Assembly: GCF_036014115.1 (NCBI RefSeq)
Contig: NZ_CP107913.1
Coordinates: 8,884,501-8,948,500 of the forward strand
Length of the DNA stretch: 64,000 nt
Reading direction: 5' to 3'
Origin: Streptomyces sp. NBC_00448
Lineage (GTDB): Bacteria; Actinomycetota; Actinomycetes; Streptomycetales; Streptomycetaceae
Shown: piece after piece, positions 9,185-17,443 of the stretch
Position numbering within the stretch: the stretch's first letter is position 1
Layout: every line of letters starts with the position of its first letter
Program-made: the position numbers and the translations under genes
The notes under the pieces: model-generated
The model's input: the letters and a program-made list of their open reading frames with translations, nothing else
The model's database searches: none
What the model was told of the DNA's origin: nothing

Positions 9185-9415
9185 GGGGCGACTCCGGCGC
9201 GGGGAGGACGCTCGCACGCAGCACGCGTTCACGGACCAGGGCGGCGCGCGCGGCGGGAGCGGGACGGTGGAGGGTTGACGGGCGAGAGCGGGAAGCGGGG
9301 TGGAACGCGGCCCGCGCGTGCGGTCGTACGCGAGCGGCGGGCCTGACGTGCGACATGTGACGTGTGACGTGCGGCGGGAGCGGCGGTGCGTGCCGAAGTG
9401 CGGTGCGTGCCTCAA

Positions 9416-9430
9416 CGGGCCTGCGGCCCG
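9416..9430 (-). promoter_or_regulatory. Attenuator-type hairpin just after leader peptide
   Basis: Perfect 6-bp stem CGGGCC/GGCCCG with a 3-base loop, starting 7 bases beyond the leader-peptide stop. Its position directly behind the stalling codons suggests it takes part in attenuation, but alternative pairings were not computed. Confidence 0.45.
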
Positions 9431-9437
9431 GGGGAGT

Positions 9438-9548
9438 TCAGCTGCTACAGAGCGCGCTGCTGACGCGCAGCAGGTCGATGTGCCGGGCCAGGACAGGGCG
9501 GTGCGGACGGTGGCATCGCCACTGCTCCGAACCGACTGCCTCGGTCAT
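9438..9548 (-). CDS. Putative cysteine-type regulatory leader peptide (36 aa)
   Basis: Short ORF that escapes normal gene calling. It runs from an ATG at 9546-9548, preceded by AAGG and GGCGGG, to TGA at 9438-9440. The C-terminal part reads ARHIDLLRVSSALC followed by Ser-Ser-stop. Actinomycetes carry short leader peptides with an R-H-I-D-L-x-R-V-x-x-A-x-C ending before genes for cysteine, sulfate or sulfonate metabolism; they are thought to sense cysteine supply through ribosome stalling. Here it precedes the amino-acid ABC operon by 253 bases, sits behind a good promoter, and is followed by a hairpin. The N-terminal 20 residues look unconserved, so the true start could be elsewhere. Confidence 0.72.
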   Translation of the reverse strand: MTEAVGSEQWRCHRPHRPVLARHIDLLRVSSALCSS

Positions 9549-9628
9549 CCCGCCCACCTTCGCCCGCCCACCGCTGCGGGCCTCGCGTGCTGCTCGCGGC
9601 CGGGCGGAAGCGCCCTGACCCCGGCGTC

Positions 9629-9657
9629 AACGTAGGCAGCGCCGCCACGGGTGTCAA
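9629..9657 (-). promoter_or_regulatory. Sigma-70-like promoter for leader peptide/ABC operon
   Basis: On the minus strand TTGACA (9657-9652) and TACGTT (9634-9629) are separated by exactly 17 bases. Expected transcription start is near 9622, about 75 bases upstream of the leader-peptide ATG, leaving room for a structured 5' end (GGGCG-CTTC-CGCCC hairpin at 9602-9615). Confidence 0.7.
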
Positions 9658-9721
9658 CGCCGTGCCCGTCGCTATGCCCCGGTGTGCTCGGGTTTCGCGA
9701 CGCGGGTTTCATCCCCCGTTC

Positions 9722-9747
9722 AAAAACCCACCCGACGACCGGGTGGG
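9722..9747 (-). terminator. Rho-independent terminator of the TetR/MFS unit
   Basis: 8-bp perfect stem CCCACCCG/CGGGTGGG with a 5-base loop, followed on the minus strand by five T residues. It lies about 150 bases past the TetR stop and insulates the ABC operon promoter at 9629-9657. Bases 9748-9900 show nothing else. Confidence 0.8.
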
Positions 9748-9900
9748 CGTCCGCCGGTGCCGGGAGTCCGGCGGCCACGACAACGTGACACTGCCGCCTG
9801 CCGCCTGCCGGCAGTGCGTGCCGGCGCGGTTCGGGGAGCGAAGGCTGGGCGCCTCACGGTCCCCGAAACGCGTTCGACGCCGGACGCCGCCTCGGTACGC

Positions 9901-10512
9901 CTACAGCCGCAGGCCCTGGGCGAGCATGCGGAAGGGGGCCTCGTAGAGGGCGGGGAGGTCGGGGACACCGTCGCGTTCGACCCAGTAGCGGACGACCGCC
10001 GTGGACACCGCCATGATCGCGGCGGCCGCGGCGTGCACGTCGAGGTCGTCGGGGCCGCGGCCGGTGCGGGCCATGATCACCTCGGCCAGGCGGTCCTGGC
10101 TGCGCTGCAACTCGTCCCACGAACGGGCCCTGATCGCCGGGTCGTTGAAGCCGAGCCGGGTGCGCAGCAGCAGTTCGTCCAGGTCCGACTTGATGACCGG
10201 GCCGAAGGAGTCCGCGAGCGCGGCCAGCAGCGACTCCATGATCGGCTCGCCGGCCGGGCGGGCCAGCAGCGCGTTGGCGAGCACGGAGTCGTAGTCGTCG
10301 ACGAGGACCACGTCCTCCTTGGTCGGGTAGTAGCGGAAGAACGTGCTCGGGGAGACCTCGGCCGCCTCGGCGATCTGGTCCACGGTGGTGGCCTCGTACC
10401 CCTGCTCGGCGAAGAGCCGGTACGCCTCCCGCCTGATCGCCTCCCGGGTGCGCTGCTTCTTGCGCTCCCGCAGGCTCGGTGCCGCCACGGCCGGGGTCTC
10501 CTCAGTGCTCAT
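9901..10512 (-). CDS. TetR family regulator
   Basis: 203 residues with a standard TetR helix-turn-helix near residues 18-65 (REAIRREAYRLFAEQGYEAT, TVDQIAEAAEVSPSTFFRYYPTKEDVV). The C-terminal ligand domain is of the MftR/TetR_C type often paired with drug pumps. Its ATG overlaps the stop of the efflux gene (ATGA, 10509-10512), so it is co-translated with the pump it most likely represses. The probable operator is the palindrome at 12268-12285. Confidence 0.9.
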   Translation of the reverse strand: MSTEETPAVAAPSLRERKKQRTREAIRREAYRLFAEQGYEATTVDQIAEAAEVSPSTFFRYYPTKEDVVLVDDYDSVLANALLARPAGEPIMESLLAALADSFGPVIKSDLDELLLRTRLGFNDPAIRARSWDELQRSQDRLAEVIMARTGRGPDDLDVHAAAAAIMAVSTAVVRYWVERDGVPDLPALYEAPFRMLAQGLRL

Positions 10513-12203
10513 GCCACCGATTCTCCGGGTCCCGCGCCGCCGGCGGCCACCCCGTCCGCCGTGTCGGCCGAGGACCGGCCCTCCCGCGCGGGTGCGGCCG
10601 GTGAACCGGGCGCCGGCGCGGACGCGGGGAGCAGCAGCAGCCCGAGTACGCCCGCCAGTGCCGCGCACACGCCGCAGGTCAGCATCACCAGGTCCATGCC
10701 GTGGACGAAGGCGGCGTGCGCGGAGGCGCGCAGGCCGGGGTCGTGCAGCCGGGCGGCGACCGCGTCGGCGCCGGTGACCGAGTCCCGCGCGGCATGGGCG
10801 GACGAGGCGTCCAGCCGGTGGACGGCGAGCCGGCCGAGGTAGCCGGCGCTGAGCACGCTGCCGAGCGCGGCCACGCCGAGCACCCCGCCGACCTGCTGGA
10901 CGGTCTCCAGCAGGCTGGTGCCCTGGCCCGAGCGCTCCGCGGGCAGCGAGCCCATCACCAGACCGGTCGCGGGCACCATCGCGCTGCCGAAGCCGAAGCC
11001 GATCAACGTCAGCCACACGGCGGCGAAGCCGTAACCGTCGCCCGCCGCGGTGGTCGCGCCGAGCAGGGCCCCCGCGGCGAGCAGCAGCAGCCCGGCCGGG
11101 ATCACCAGGCGCGGCCCGAACCTCTTCGCGATCGGCTCGCTGAGGGTCGCGGCGACCATCAGCCCGGCGATCAGCGGCAGGATGCGCAGGCCGGTGCCGA
11201 ACGCGTCGTGCCCGAGCACGGATTGGAGGTACTGCGGCACGACGAACAGGATGCCCATCACCGCGAAGTTCACGAACACCGCGAGCAGGGTGCCCCAGCG
11301 GAACGCCCGGTCGGCGAAGAGGCCGAGGTCGACCAGGGGGTGCGCGGTGCGCCGCTGCCGTATCAGGAAGGCGGCCAGCACCGCGGCGCCGCCGACGATC
11401 CCGGCGAGCACCTTCGGGCTGCCCCAGCCGTGGTCCGGCACCAGGATCGTGCCGTAGACCAGGGCGGTGATGCCGGCCACGCTCAGTACGGTGCCGGTGA
11501 CGTCGAAGGGGCCGGGCGCCGCCGGGGCGCGGTCGTGGTCGCCGGGCAGCAGCCAGACCGCGGCGAGCAGCGCGATCACGGCGACCGGCACGTTGAAGAC
11601 GAACACCGAGCCCCACCAGAAGTGGTTGAGCAACCAGCCGCCGACCAGCGGGCCGACCGGCATGCCGAGCGCGGTGGCCGCGGTCCAGGTGGCGATCGCC
11701 TTGGGCAGCTCCTGCCGGGAGAAGATCCGCGGCAGGATCGCCATCGACAGCGGCATGATCATCGCGGCGCCGGCGCCGAGCACGGTACGCACCGCGATCA
11801 GCTCGTCCGGCGACCCGGCCCTGGTGCCGGCGAGCGAGGCGAGGCCGAAGAGCGTGATGCCGCCGACCAGCAAGCGCTTGTGCCCGTACCGGTCGCCGAG
11901 CAGCCCGACCGGCAGCATCACCACCGAGAGAGCCAGCAGGTAGCCGCCGCCGATCCACTGCAACTGGGCGCTGCTGGCGCCCAGTTCACCGGAGAGCGTG
12001 GGCAGCGCGACGTTGATGACGGTGCCGTCGAGTCCGATGATCAGCACGCTCAGCGTCAGTGCGGCGAGGGCCAGCCAGCGGCGTGGCGAGTCCGCGAGCG
12101 GATGCGGCGGCGGGGGCGGGGACAGGGGCGCGGAAACGCGCTGAGCGGGCTGAGCGGGGTCGGCTGACGGAGAGGGCGGTGCGGTGTCCGCGGGCATCGG
12201 CAT
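10509..12203 (-). CDS. MFS drug efflux protein, EmrB/QacA (DHA2) type
   Basis: 564 residues, about 14 membrane segments after a 40-residue Pro-rich head. Motif A-like LLGDRYGHKRLL follows TM2-TM3; TM1 carries IGLDGTVINVALPTL, the DHA2 signature. Of two nearby ATGs, the one at 12203 has AGGAGG 7 bases upstream and is chosen. A proton-driven multidrug exporter is likely; the drug is unknown. Co-transcribed with the downstream TetR gene and followed by a shared terminator at 9722-9747. Confidence 0.92.
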   Translation of the reverse strand: MPMPADTAPPSPSADPAQPAQRVSAPLSPPPPPHPLADSPRRWLALAALTLSVLIIGLDGTVINVALPTLSGELGASSAQLQWIGGGYLLALSVVMLPVGLLGDRYGHKRLLVGGITLFGLASLAGTRAGSPDELIAVRTVLGAGAAMIMPLSMAILPRIFSRQELPKAIATWTAATALGMPVGPLVGGWLLNHFWWGSVFVFNVPVAVIALLAAVWLLPGDHDRAPAAPGPFDVTGTVLSVAGITALVYGTILVPDHGWGSPKVLAGIVGGAAVLAAFLIRQRRTAHPLVDLGLFADRAFRWGTLLAVFVNFAVMGILFVVPQYLQSVLGHDAFGTGLRILPLIAGLMVAATLSEPIAKRFGPRLVIPAGLLLLAAGALLGATTAAGDGYGFAAVWLTLIGFGFGSAMVPATGLVMGSLPAERSGQGTSLLETVQQVGGVLGVAALGSVLSAGYLGRLAVHRLDASSAHAARDSVTGADAVAARLHDPGLRASAHAAFVHGMDLVMLTCGVCAALAGVLGLLLLPASAPAPGSPAAPAREGRSSADTADGVAAGGAGPGESVA

Positions 12204-12267
12204 GGGCAGCCTCCTGGGAGTGGACCGTATAAAGACAGTACACTCTCAAAAAGCTGTTCCTCGTCAA

Positions 12268-12285
12268 ATGAAAGCTGGCTTTCAT
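12268..12285. promoter_or_regulatory. Palindromic operator, probable TetR site
   Basis: Perfect inverted repeat ATGAAAGC-TG-GCTTTCAT in an AT-rich island 65 bases upstream of the efflux gene, adjoining a TTGACG box on the minus strand. Size and symmetry fit a TetR dimer site, and the only nearby TetR gene is the one coupled to the pump. Confidence 0.6.
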
Positions 12286-12316
12286 TATGTCGGAGGGGGT
12301 GGCGACGGCGCGCCGC

Positions 12317-13294
12317 TCAGCTCGCCTTCCGTCCGGACGACGCCGTCTTGCGTGCCGCCGTCTTCTTCGCGGCGCCGGACTTGGTTCCGCCCGCCCGGGT
12401 CCCGCCGGCCTTGGCCGTGCTCGACTTGGCCGAGCCCGCCTTGGCCGCGGTCTTCTTCGCGCCGGCCCGCTTGCCCGTCGCGGTCTTCTTCGCGCCGCCG
12501 GCGCGCCCACCGGACCGCCCGCCCGACGGCTTCGCCTGCTCCACGGACGCCCGCAGCGCCGCCATCAGGTCCACGACGTTCCCGCCGCCGGCCTCCTCGC
12601 TCACCGTCGGCGGCTCCGCGCCCTCCAGCTTCGCGGTCACCAGCGCCTCCACCGCCTGCGCGTACTCGTCGTGGTACGCGGTGAGGTCGGCCTCGCCCAG
12701 CGCCTCGATGAGGGTGTCGGCGAGCTTCAACTCGGAGTCGCTGATCTTGACGCTGCCCTTCGGCGCCGCCTCGGCGGGGTTGTTCAACTCGTCGGGCCAG
12801 CGCAGCGTCTGGAGCAGCAGCACGTCGTCGCGCGGCCGGATCAGCGCCAGGTGCTCGGAGTTGCGCATCGCGAACTTGCCGACCGCCGCCTTGCCCGACC
12901 GCTCCAGCGCCTCGCGCATCAGGACGTACGGCTTGTTCGCACCCGCCGAGGCCGGGGCGAGGAAGTACGGGGTGTCGAGTTGCATCACGTCCACCGACGC
13001 CATGTCCACGAAGCCGCTGACCTCGATGGTCTTCGCGGTGGGCAGCGGCAGTGCCTGGAGGTCGGAGTCGGTGACCTGGACGAGCTGGTCGTCCGGGGTC
13101 TCGTAGGCGCGGCCGATGTCCGAGGCGGCCAGCACCTCCTCGTCCAGCTCGCAGGTCTTCTGGTACCGGACCCGGCCCTGGTCGGCCAGGTGGATCTGCC
13201 GGAAGCTGATCTTGTGGCTGGAGACGGCGGAGCCGAGCTTCACCGGTATCGAAACCAGGCCGAAGGCGAGGTTCCCCGACCAGACGCTGCGCAT
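12317..13294 (-). CDS. ku: Ku protein for non-homologous end joining
   Basis: 325 residues. The bacterial Ku core begins MRSVWSGNLAFGLVSIPVKL and contains VRYQKTCELDEEV and PYFLAPASAGANKPYVLMREAL; it spans about residues 1-255. It binds double-strand DNA ends as a homodimer and recruits LigD. The last 55-60 residues are a Lys/Ala/Gly-rich low-complexity tail (AKKTA repeats) like the extended tails of actinobacterial Ku, which promote DNA binding. ATG at 13294 has AAAAAGGA upstream. Divergent from the LigD polymerase gene across 38 bases. Confidence 0.96.
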   Translation of the reverse strand: MRSVWSGNLAFGLVSIPVKLGSAVSSHKISFRQIHLADQGRVRYQKTCELDEEVLAASDIGRAYETPDDQLVQVTDSDLQALPLPTAKTIEVSGFVDMASVDVMQLDTPYFLAPASAGANKPYVLMREALERSGKAAVGKFAMRNSEHLALIRPRDDVLLLQTLRWPDELNNPAEAAPKGSVKISDSELKLADTLIEALGEADLTAYHDEYAQAVEALVTAKLEGAEPPTVSEEAGGGNVVDLMAALRASVEQAKPSGGRSGGRAGGAKKTATGKRAGAKKTAAKAGSAKSSTAKAGGTRAGGTKSGAAKKTAARKTASSGRKAS

Positions 13295-13332
13295 AGCGTG
13301 TCCTTTTTGTCAGGCTATGGGACCTTTATGAT

Positions 13333-14220
13333 ATGCCGATCACCGAGGTCGAGGGCCGCCGGGTCAAGCTCAGCCACCTCGACCGCGTGCTCTGGCCGGA
13401 GACCGGCACCACCAAGGCGGAGCTGCTGGAGTACTACGCCACCGTCGCCGGCGTCCTGCTGCCGCACACCAGCGGCCGGCTGGCCAGCTTCGTCCGCACC
13501 CCCGACGGCGTGGACGGCCAGCGCTTCTTCCAGAAACGTCCGCCCGCCGGTACGCCCGACTGGGTGAAGACCACCGAGCGGGCGCGCAGCAGCGGCGAGC
13601 TGATGGACCAGGTCGAGGTGAACGACCTCGCCACCCTCGTCTGGGCCGGCAACCTCGCCTGTGTGGAGATCCACACCCCGCAGTGGCGCGCCGCCGACCC
13701 CGACGCCGCCGACCGGCTGGTGCTCGACCTGGACCCGGGCCCGGACCGTACGGTCGTCGACTGCTGCCGGGTCGCGCTCGACCTGCGCGAGCGGCTCGGC
13801 GCCGACGGGATCGCGGCCTGGGCGAAGACCAGCGGCTCCAAGGGGCTGCACCTGCTGGCCGCGCTGCGCGGCGCCACCCCCGACGAGGCGCGCGCGTACG
13901 CCAGGACGATCGCCCGCGAGCTGGAGGCCGCGCACCCGGACCGCGTGGTGTCGCGGATGGCCAAGGCGGACCGCACCGGCCGGGTCTTCATCGACTGGTC
14001 GCAGAACTCGGCGAGCAAGACCACCGCCGTCCCCTACACGGTGCGCGCCCGCGCCCGTCCCACCGTCTCCGCGCCGCTGACCTGGGACGAGGTCGCCGCC
14101 GCCGAGGAACCGGGCCAACTCGACTTCACCATCGGCGAGATGCCCGCCCGGCTGGCCGAGGTCGGCGATCCGCTCGCCGCGCTGCTCGAACCGGGCGGCG
14201 CGAGCGCGCTGCCGGGGTGA
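13333..14220 (+). CDS. LigD-type DNA repair polymerase/primase domain protein
   Basis: Stand-alone polymerase domain of 295 residues (archaeo-eukaryotic primase fold). Motifs seen: LDLDPGP (metal-binding Asp pair, near residue 134), KTSGSKGLHLL (near 160), and IDWSQNSASKTT (near 217). It fills and extends ends during Ku-dependent joining and often inserts ribonucleotides. No ligase or nuclease domain is attached, so a separate ATP-dependent ligase elsewhere is expected. The ATG at 13333 has only a weak upstream site, and a TATGAT box abuts it, so the message may be nearly leaderless. Confidence 0.94.
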   Translation: MPITEVEGRRVKLSHLDRVLWPETGTTKAELLEYYATVAGVLLPHTSGRLASFVRTPDGVDGQRFFQKRPPAGTPDWVKTTERARSSGELMDQVEVNDLATLVWAGNLACVEIHTPQWRAADPDAADRLVLDLDPGPDRTVVDCCRVALDLRERLGADGIAAWAKTSGSKGLHLLAALRGATPDEARAYARTIARELEAAHPDRVVSRMAKADRTGRVFIDWSQNSASKTTAVPYTVRARARPTVSAPLTWDEVAAAEEPGQLDFTIGEMPARLAEVGDPLAALLEPGGASALPG

Positions 14221-14315
14221 GCGTACGGACGTGGCGGACGGGCCGCCGTCACGCTGCCGCGCGGGCCGCCCGTCGTAGCGCCTACTGCTGCCGCGGGGGC
14301 CGCCCGCCGTGCCGC

Positions 14316-14810
14316 CTACTGCTGCTGCGCGCCCGCCAGGTGCTCCGCGAGCTCCTTCTCGTCCTCGTCGCTGAGCGAGGTCTTCACCAGGGTGCCGCCG
14401 TAGGGGCGCATGGCGTCGGCGAACTTGTCCTCGGTGATCTTCGCGGCCATCACCACCACCGCCGACGTGCCCGGCTTGAGCATCGCCTGCACCTGGTCGC
14501 GGAACTGGTCGTCGATCCCGGACTTGCCCAGCTTGCCGAGCAGTCCGCCCATCGCCGCGCCGGCCAGCAGGCCGAGCCCGGGAACCAGGAAGAGGATGCC
14601 GAAGACCATTCCCCACAGCGCGCCCGACGCCGCCGAGACCCCGACGATCTTGCTGGGGGTGTCGACGTGGGTCTTGCCCTCCGCGTCGACCGAGACGACG
14701 GCGAGCCCGTTGAGGTTCACCACGTAGTCCTTCTGGAGCTTCTGCACCCGCTCGTAGGCGTTCTCGGCGGTGCTGTGGTCGTCGTAAGCGATCACGATGA
14801 GTTCGGACAT
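14316..14810 (-). CDS. DUF1269 family membrane protein
   Basis: 164 residues. The N-terminal part (SELIVIAYDDHSTAENAYERVQ) and the glycine-rich hydrophobic stretch VFGILFLVPGLGLLAGAAMGGLLGKL-type segment near residues 70-95 match the DUF1269 family; the C-terminal part (AMLKPGTSAVVVMAAK) also fits. Members are small membrane-associated proteins often near stress genes; no biochemical role is established. Start ATG lies at 14810 with a GAGG upstream. The stop region carries a short direct repeat (CGCCTACTGCTGC at about 14279 and 14314). Confidence 0.85.
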   Translation of the reverse strand: MSELIVIAYDDHSTAENAYERVQKLQKDYVVNLNGLAVVSVDAEGKTHVDTPSKIVGVSAASGALWGMVFGILFLVPGLGLLAGAAMGGLLGKLGKSGIDDQFRDQVQAMLKPGTSAVVVMAAKITEDKFADAMRPYGGTLVKTSLSDEDEKELAEHLAGAQQQ

Positions 14811-14894
14811 CGGGGCCTCCTCGATGGCGTGGGCGACGTGAGGAACCCTATGTCCGAAATGTCGGCACGGCCACGCGGTGCCGAACGGCAGACC

Positions 14895-15572
14895 CTAGCC
14901 GCGCGGCTCCCCGTGCCAGCGCCACTTCTCCAGTCGTGGCCGGCCCGGCAGTTCGGCCCGACCGGTCGACCACAGCAGGGCCGGCCACGGGGCGGCGTCC
15001 GTCGGGGCGTCGGGGAAGAGCCGGTGCAGCACCCGCCGGCAGAGGTGGTCCGGCGGCTGCCACGGCAGGCCGGACCCGGAGGTGACGTCATGGGTGTGCA
15101 CCAGGGTCTCCACCACGCCCATCGCCCCGAACCCCTCGGGGTCGGAGACGCCGAAGACGTGGTGGGCGCGGAGCCGCGGCGAGCTGGTGCGCACCATCGC
15201 CACCAGCAGGGCGCCGCACGCCTCCAGCGCCTGGAGCAGCCCGTCCCGGCCCTCCTCGCGCGCCACGAAGATGGTGCTCGACGGTCCGTCCGGCCGCATC
15301 TGCCGCCAGGAGACGGGCACATGCGTGGTCACCGGCGGCACTGCCGGGCCGATCTGGAGCGCGTACGCGAACAGGTCGTCGGCCAGGTGCTCGACGGTCT
15401 CCCAGCAGGACCAGGTCACGTCGCCGGCCGGACGGTCCCAGCCGTCCTCCGGCACGGACGAGAGCGCGCGCACCGACAGCTTCACGGCCAGTGCCACGTC
15501 GTCGGGGCCGACCGGCCCGGGGGAGTGGGGAGTCGGTGTGCCTGTCGTCGGTACCGCGAGTGAGGGGTCCAC
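14895..15572 (-). CDS. DinB/mycothiol maleylpyruvate isomerase-like protein
   Basis: About 225 residues. The segment TWSCWETVEHLADDLFAYALQ, and later GVVETLVHTHDVT, carry the three spaced His/Asp residues of the DinB-fold metal site; the family includes mycothiol-dependent isomerases and S-transferases. No signal peptide or TM helix. The GTG at 15572 (VDPSLAVPTTG) is chosen because close homologues are remembered to begin at this point; a GTG at 15581 is an equal alternative, and codons further upstream look non-coding. Monocistronic. The thiol cofactor role is inferred from the family only. Confidence 0.75.
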   Translation of the reverse strand: MDPSLAVPTTGTPTPHSPGPVGPDDVALAVKLSVRALSSVPEDGWDRPAGDVTWSCWETVEHLADDLFAYALQIGPAVPPVTTHVPVSWRQMRPDGPSSTIFVAREEGRDGLLQALEACGALLVAMVRTSSPRLRAHHVFGVSDPEGFGAMGVVETLVHTHDVTSGSGLPWQPPDHLCRRVLHRLFPDAPTDAAPWPALLWSTGRAELPGRPRLEKWRWHGEPRG

Positions 15573-15760
15573 GTCCGGCACCGTATGCGTCGGACGGCAC
15601 GGTGCCAAACGGTTTGCGCGGCAAGGTGGTCGGTCCGCGGTGTGGCGCGCCCGGGTCGACCGGTCGGCCAACCGGTCAGCCGGCCGGCGGTCGTCCGGCT
15701 TCCCGGCGGGTCCACGCTCTCATCGCCGACCGCGCCGCCGGGCCTGCCGCCGTCCGCGCC

Positions 15761-16429
15761 TCATTCGCCGAGCAGCAGCGCGGCGACCGCTTCCGGGGCT
15801 TCGTGCATCGCGTCGTGCCCGGTGGGGAGTTCGTGGACCCGCCACTCGGGATCGGCTCGGAGCCGGGCGCGGAGTCCGGCGAACGGCGTCCGGTCCTCCC
15901 ACCCCGAGCAGTAGACGAACTCCCGGCGGGGGACCTGGGCGAGCGCGCCCGTGAGCCGGATCGTCTGCAGGAACGAGGCGAGGGGATGGGGACGGCGGCG
16001 GGGGTCGCCGCCGTCCGGCGGCCGGACGGAGTAGCCGGTGGCCGCGGCGCCGGCCGCGAACACGTCCCGGAAGTGGTCGTTCGTCGACGACCAGCACGAC
16101 TCGCCGTCGCGCGGTACGTAGGCGTCGAGATGCACCAGTCGCGCGACCCGGCCGTCGGCGCGGTCGGCCGCGGCGGCGACCACCATCCCGGCGTAGCTGT
16201 GGCCGACCAGCGTCACGCCGGTGAGGTGATGGCGATCGAGGTGCCGCAGGACGTCGCCGGCGTGCGTGTCGAGGCTGGCGGTCGCGACCGTCGCGTCGTC
16301 GTCGTCCGGCCGCAGGCCCGTCAGGGTCAGGGCGTGAACGCTGTGACCGGCACGCTCCAGCAACGGCACCACCGCCTCGAACGACCAGGAACCCTTCCAA
16401 GCACCGGGCACGAGGACGAATGTCGTCAT
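15761..16429 (-). CDS. Alpha/beta hydrolase
   Basis: 222 residues. Starts TFVLVPGAWKGSWSFEAVV (oxyanion region), nucleophile elbow GHSYAG near residue 80, and catalytic His in GHDAMHEAPEAV near residue 205. It resembles the methyl ketone/ester hydrolase group (salicylate-esterase-like) common in actinomycetes. ATG at 16429 has AAGGAGA at ideal spacing; the longer frame to 16528 is not needed. Divergent from an AraC-type regulator, which probably controls it. Substrate unknown. Confidence 0.88.
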   Translation of the reverse strand: MTTFVLVPGAWKGSWSFEAVVPLLERAGHSVHALTLTGLRPDDDDATVATASLDTHAGDVLRHLDRHHLTGVTLVGHSYAGMVVAAAADRADGRVARLVHLDAYVPRDGESCWSSTNDHFRDVFAAGAAATGYSVRPPDGGDPRRRPHPLASFLQTIRLTGALAQVPRREFVYCSGWEDRTPFAGLRARLRADPEWRVHELPTGHDAMHEAPEAVAALLLGE

Positions 16430-16457
16430 GTGAGTCTCCTTCTCTCCCAACCCGCGA

Positions 16458-16530
16458 CATCGAGGCACACCGCCTCGATGGCATGCGGTGCGGCCAGGCG
16501 CGCTGCGCGCCTGAGGACCACTCCGCATGC
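16458..16530. promoter_or_regulatory. Nested palindromes in hydrolase/AraC divergent promoter
   Basis: Three inverted repeats in 73 bases: CATCGAGGC/GCCTCGATG (16458-16480, 5-base loop); CAGGCGCGC/GCGCGCCTG with one central base (16495-16513); and outer arms GCATGCGG (16481-16488) and CCGCATGC (16523-16530) enclosing the second. They sit between the divergent start codons and probably bind regulators or form a structured leader. Confidence 0.55.
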
Positions 16531-16582
16531 AGGAAGTGTCACGGGATCAGGAGATGGCTTGCCACCGTTAGGATGCCAACCG

Positions 16583-17443
16583 ATGCCCGCTCGCCGCCAA
16601 CCTCGCCCGAACCCCGGTGTGACGTCACATGTGTGGCCCTCCGGCGGGCGGCACCTGTGGCCCTCCGGCGGAACGAGCGCGTGGCAGTCACACGCACGAG
16701 GGCACCTGGTGTACGCGGCCGGCGGGGTCCTGGCGGTGCGCACCGAGCGCGGCACCTCGATCGTTCCCGCCAACCGGGTCGCCTGGACCCCCGCCGGGTT
16801 CACGCACGACCACCGCGCCCACGGCCACACCGACATGCGGATCGTCTTCCTCACCCCGTCCCTGGCCCGGCTCGTCCCGGACCGTCCCGCCGTGTTCCTG
16901 GCCTCCGGCCTCGCCCGCGAGGTCCTGCTCGCCCTGACCGGCCCCCGCAACTACGACGACGACGCAACCGGCTACAGCCGCTCCGCGCGCTCGCGCCTGC
17001 TTCGCGTCCTCGTCGAGGAACTCCGCGAAGCCCCCGAACAGCCACTGCACCTGCCCGAACCGCGGGACGACCGGCTGCGAGCCATCGCCCGGATACTGCA
17101 CGAGACGCCCGCGGACAACGCCACGTTGACCGAACTCGGGAAGGCGATCGGAGCCAGCACCCGCACCCTCAGCCGGCTCTTCCGCAACGAACTCGGTATG
17201 ACCTTCTACGAGTGGCGCACCCAACTGCGCGTCCACCACGCGCTCGTGCTCCTCGCCGAGGGCCATGACACCACCCGGACCGCCTACGCCTGCGGATGGG
17301 CCAACCCCAGCGGCTTCATCGAGGCGTTCACCCACATCATCGGCACCACCCCGGGCCGCTACCGCACCGGTCGCCAGAGCACCACCCCCACCTCCCGACC
17401 CGGGAAACGCCCCCCGAGTGACATCCGTCAACGACGCTCATGA
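16583..17443 (+). CDS. AraC family regulator
   Basis: 286 residues. A cupin-like N-terminal half (GHLVYAAGGVLAVRTERGTS, then PANRVAWTPAGFTHDHRAHGHT) is followed by a two-helix AraC DNA-binding domain (about residues 180-270: LTELGKAIGASTRTLSRLFRNE and TAYACGWANPSGFIEAFTHI). ATG at 16583 is 5 bases after a TAGGATGCC element. Divergent from the hydrolase gene; the typical arrangement for repressor or activator of the neighbour. The N-terminus carries an odd duplicated WPSGG motif, which could be genuine or mean that translation begins later. Confidence 0.87.
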   Translation: MPARRQPRPNPGVTSHVWPSGGRHLWPSGGTSAWQSHARGHLVYAAGGVLAVRTERGTSIVPANRVAWTPAGFTHDHRAHGHTDMRIVFLTPSLARLVPDRPAVFLASGLAREVLLALTGPRNYDDDATGYSRSARSRLLRVLVEELREAPEQPLHLPEPRDDRLRAIARILHETPADNATLTELGKAIGASTRTLSRLFRNELGMTFYEWRTQLRVHHALVLLAEGHDTTRTAYACGWANPSGFIEAFTHIIGTTPGRYRTGRQSTTPTSRPGKRPPSDIRQRRS

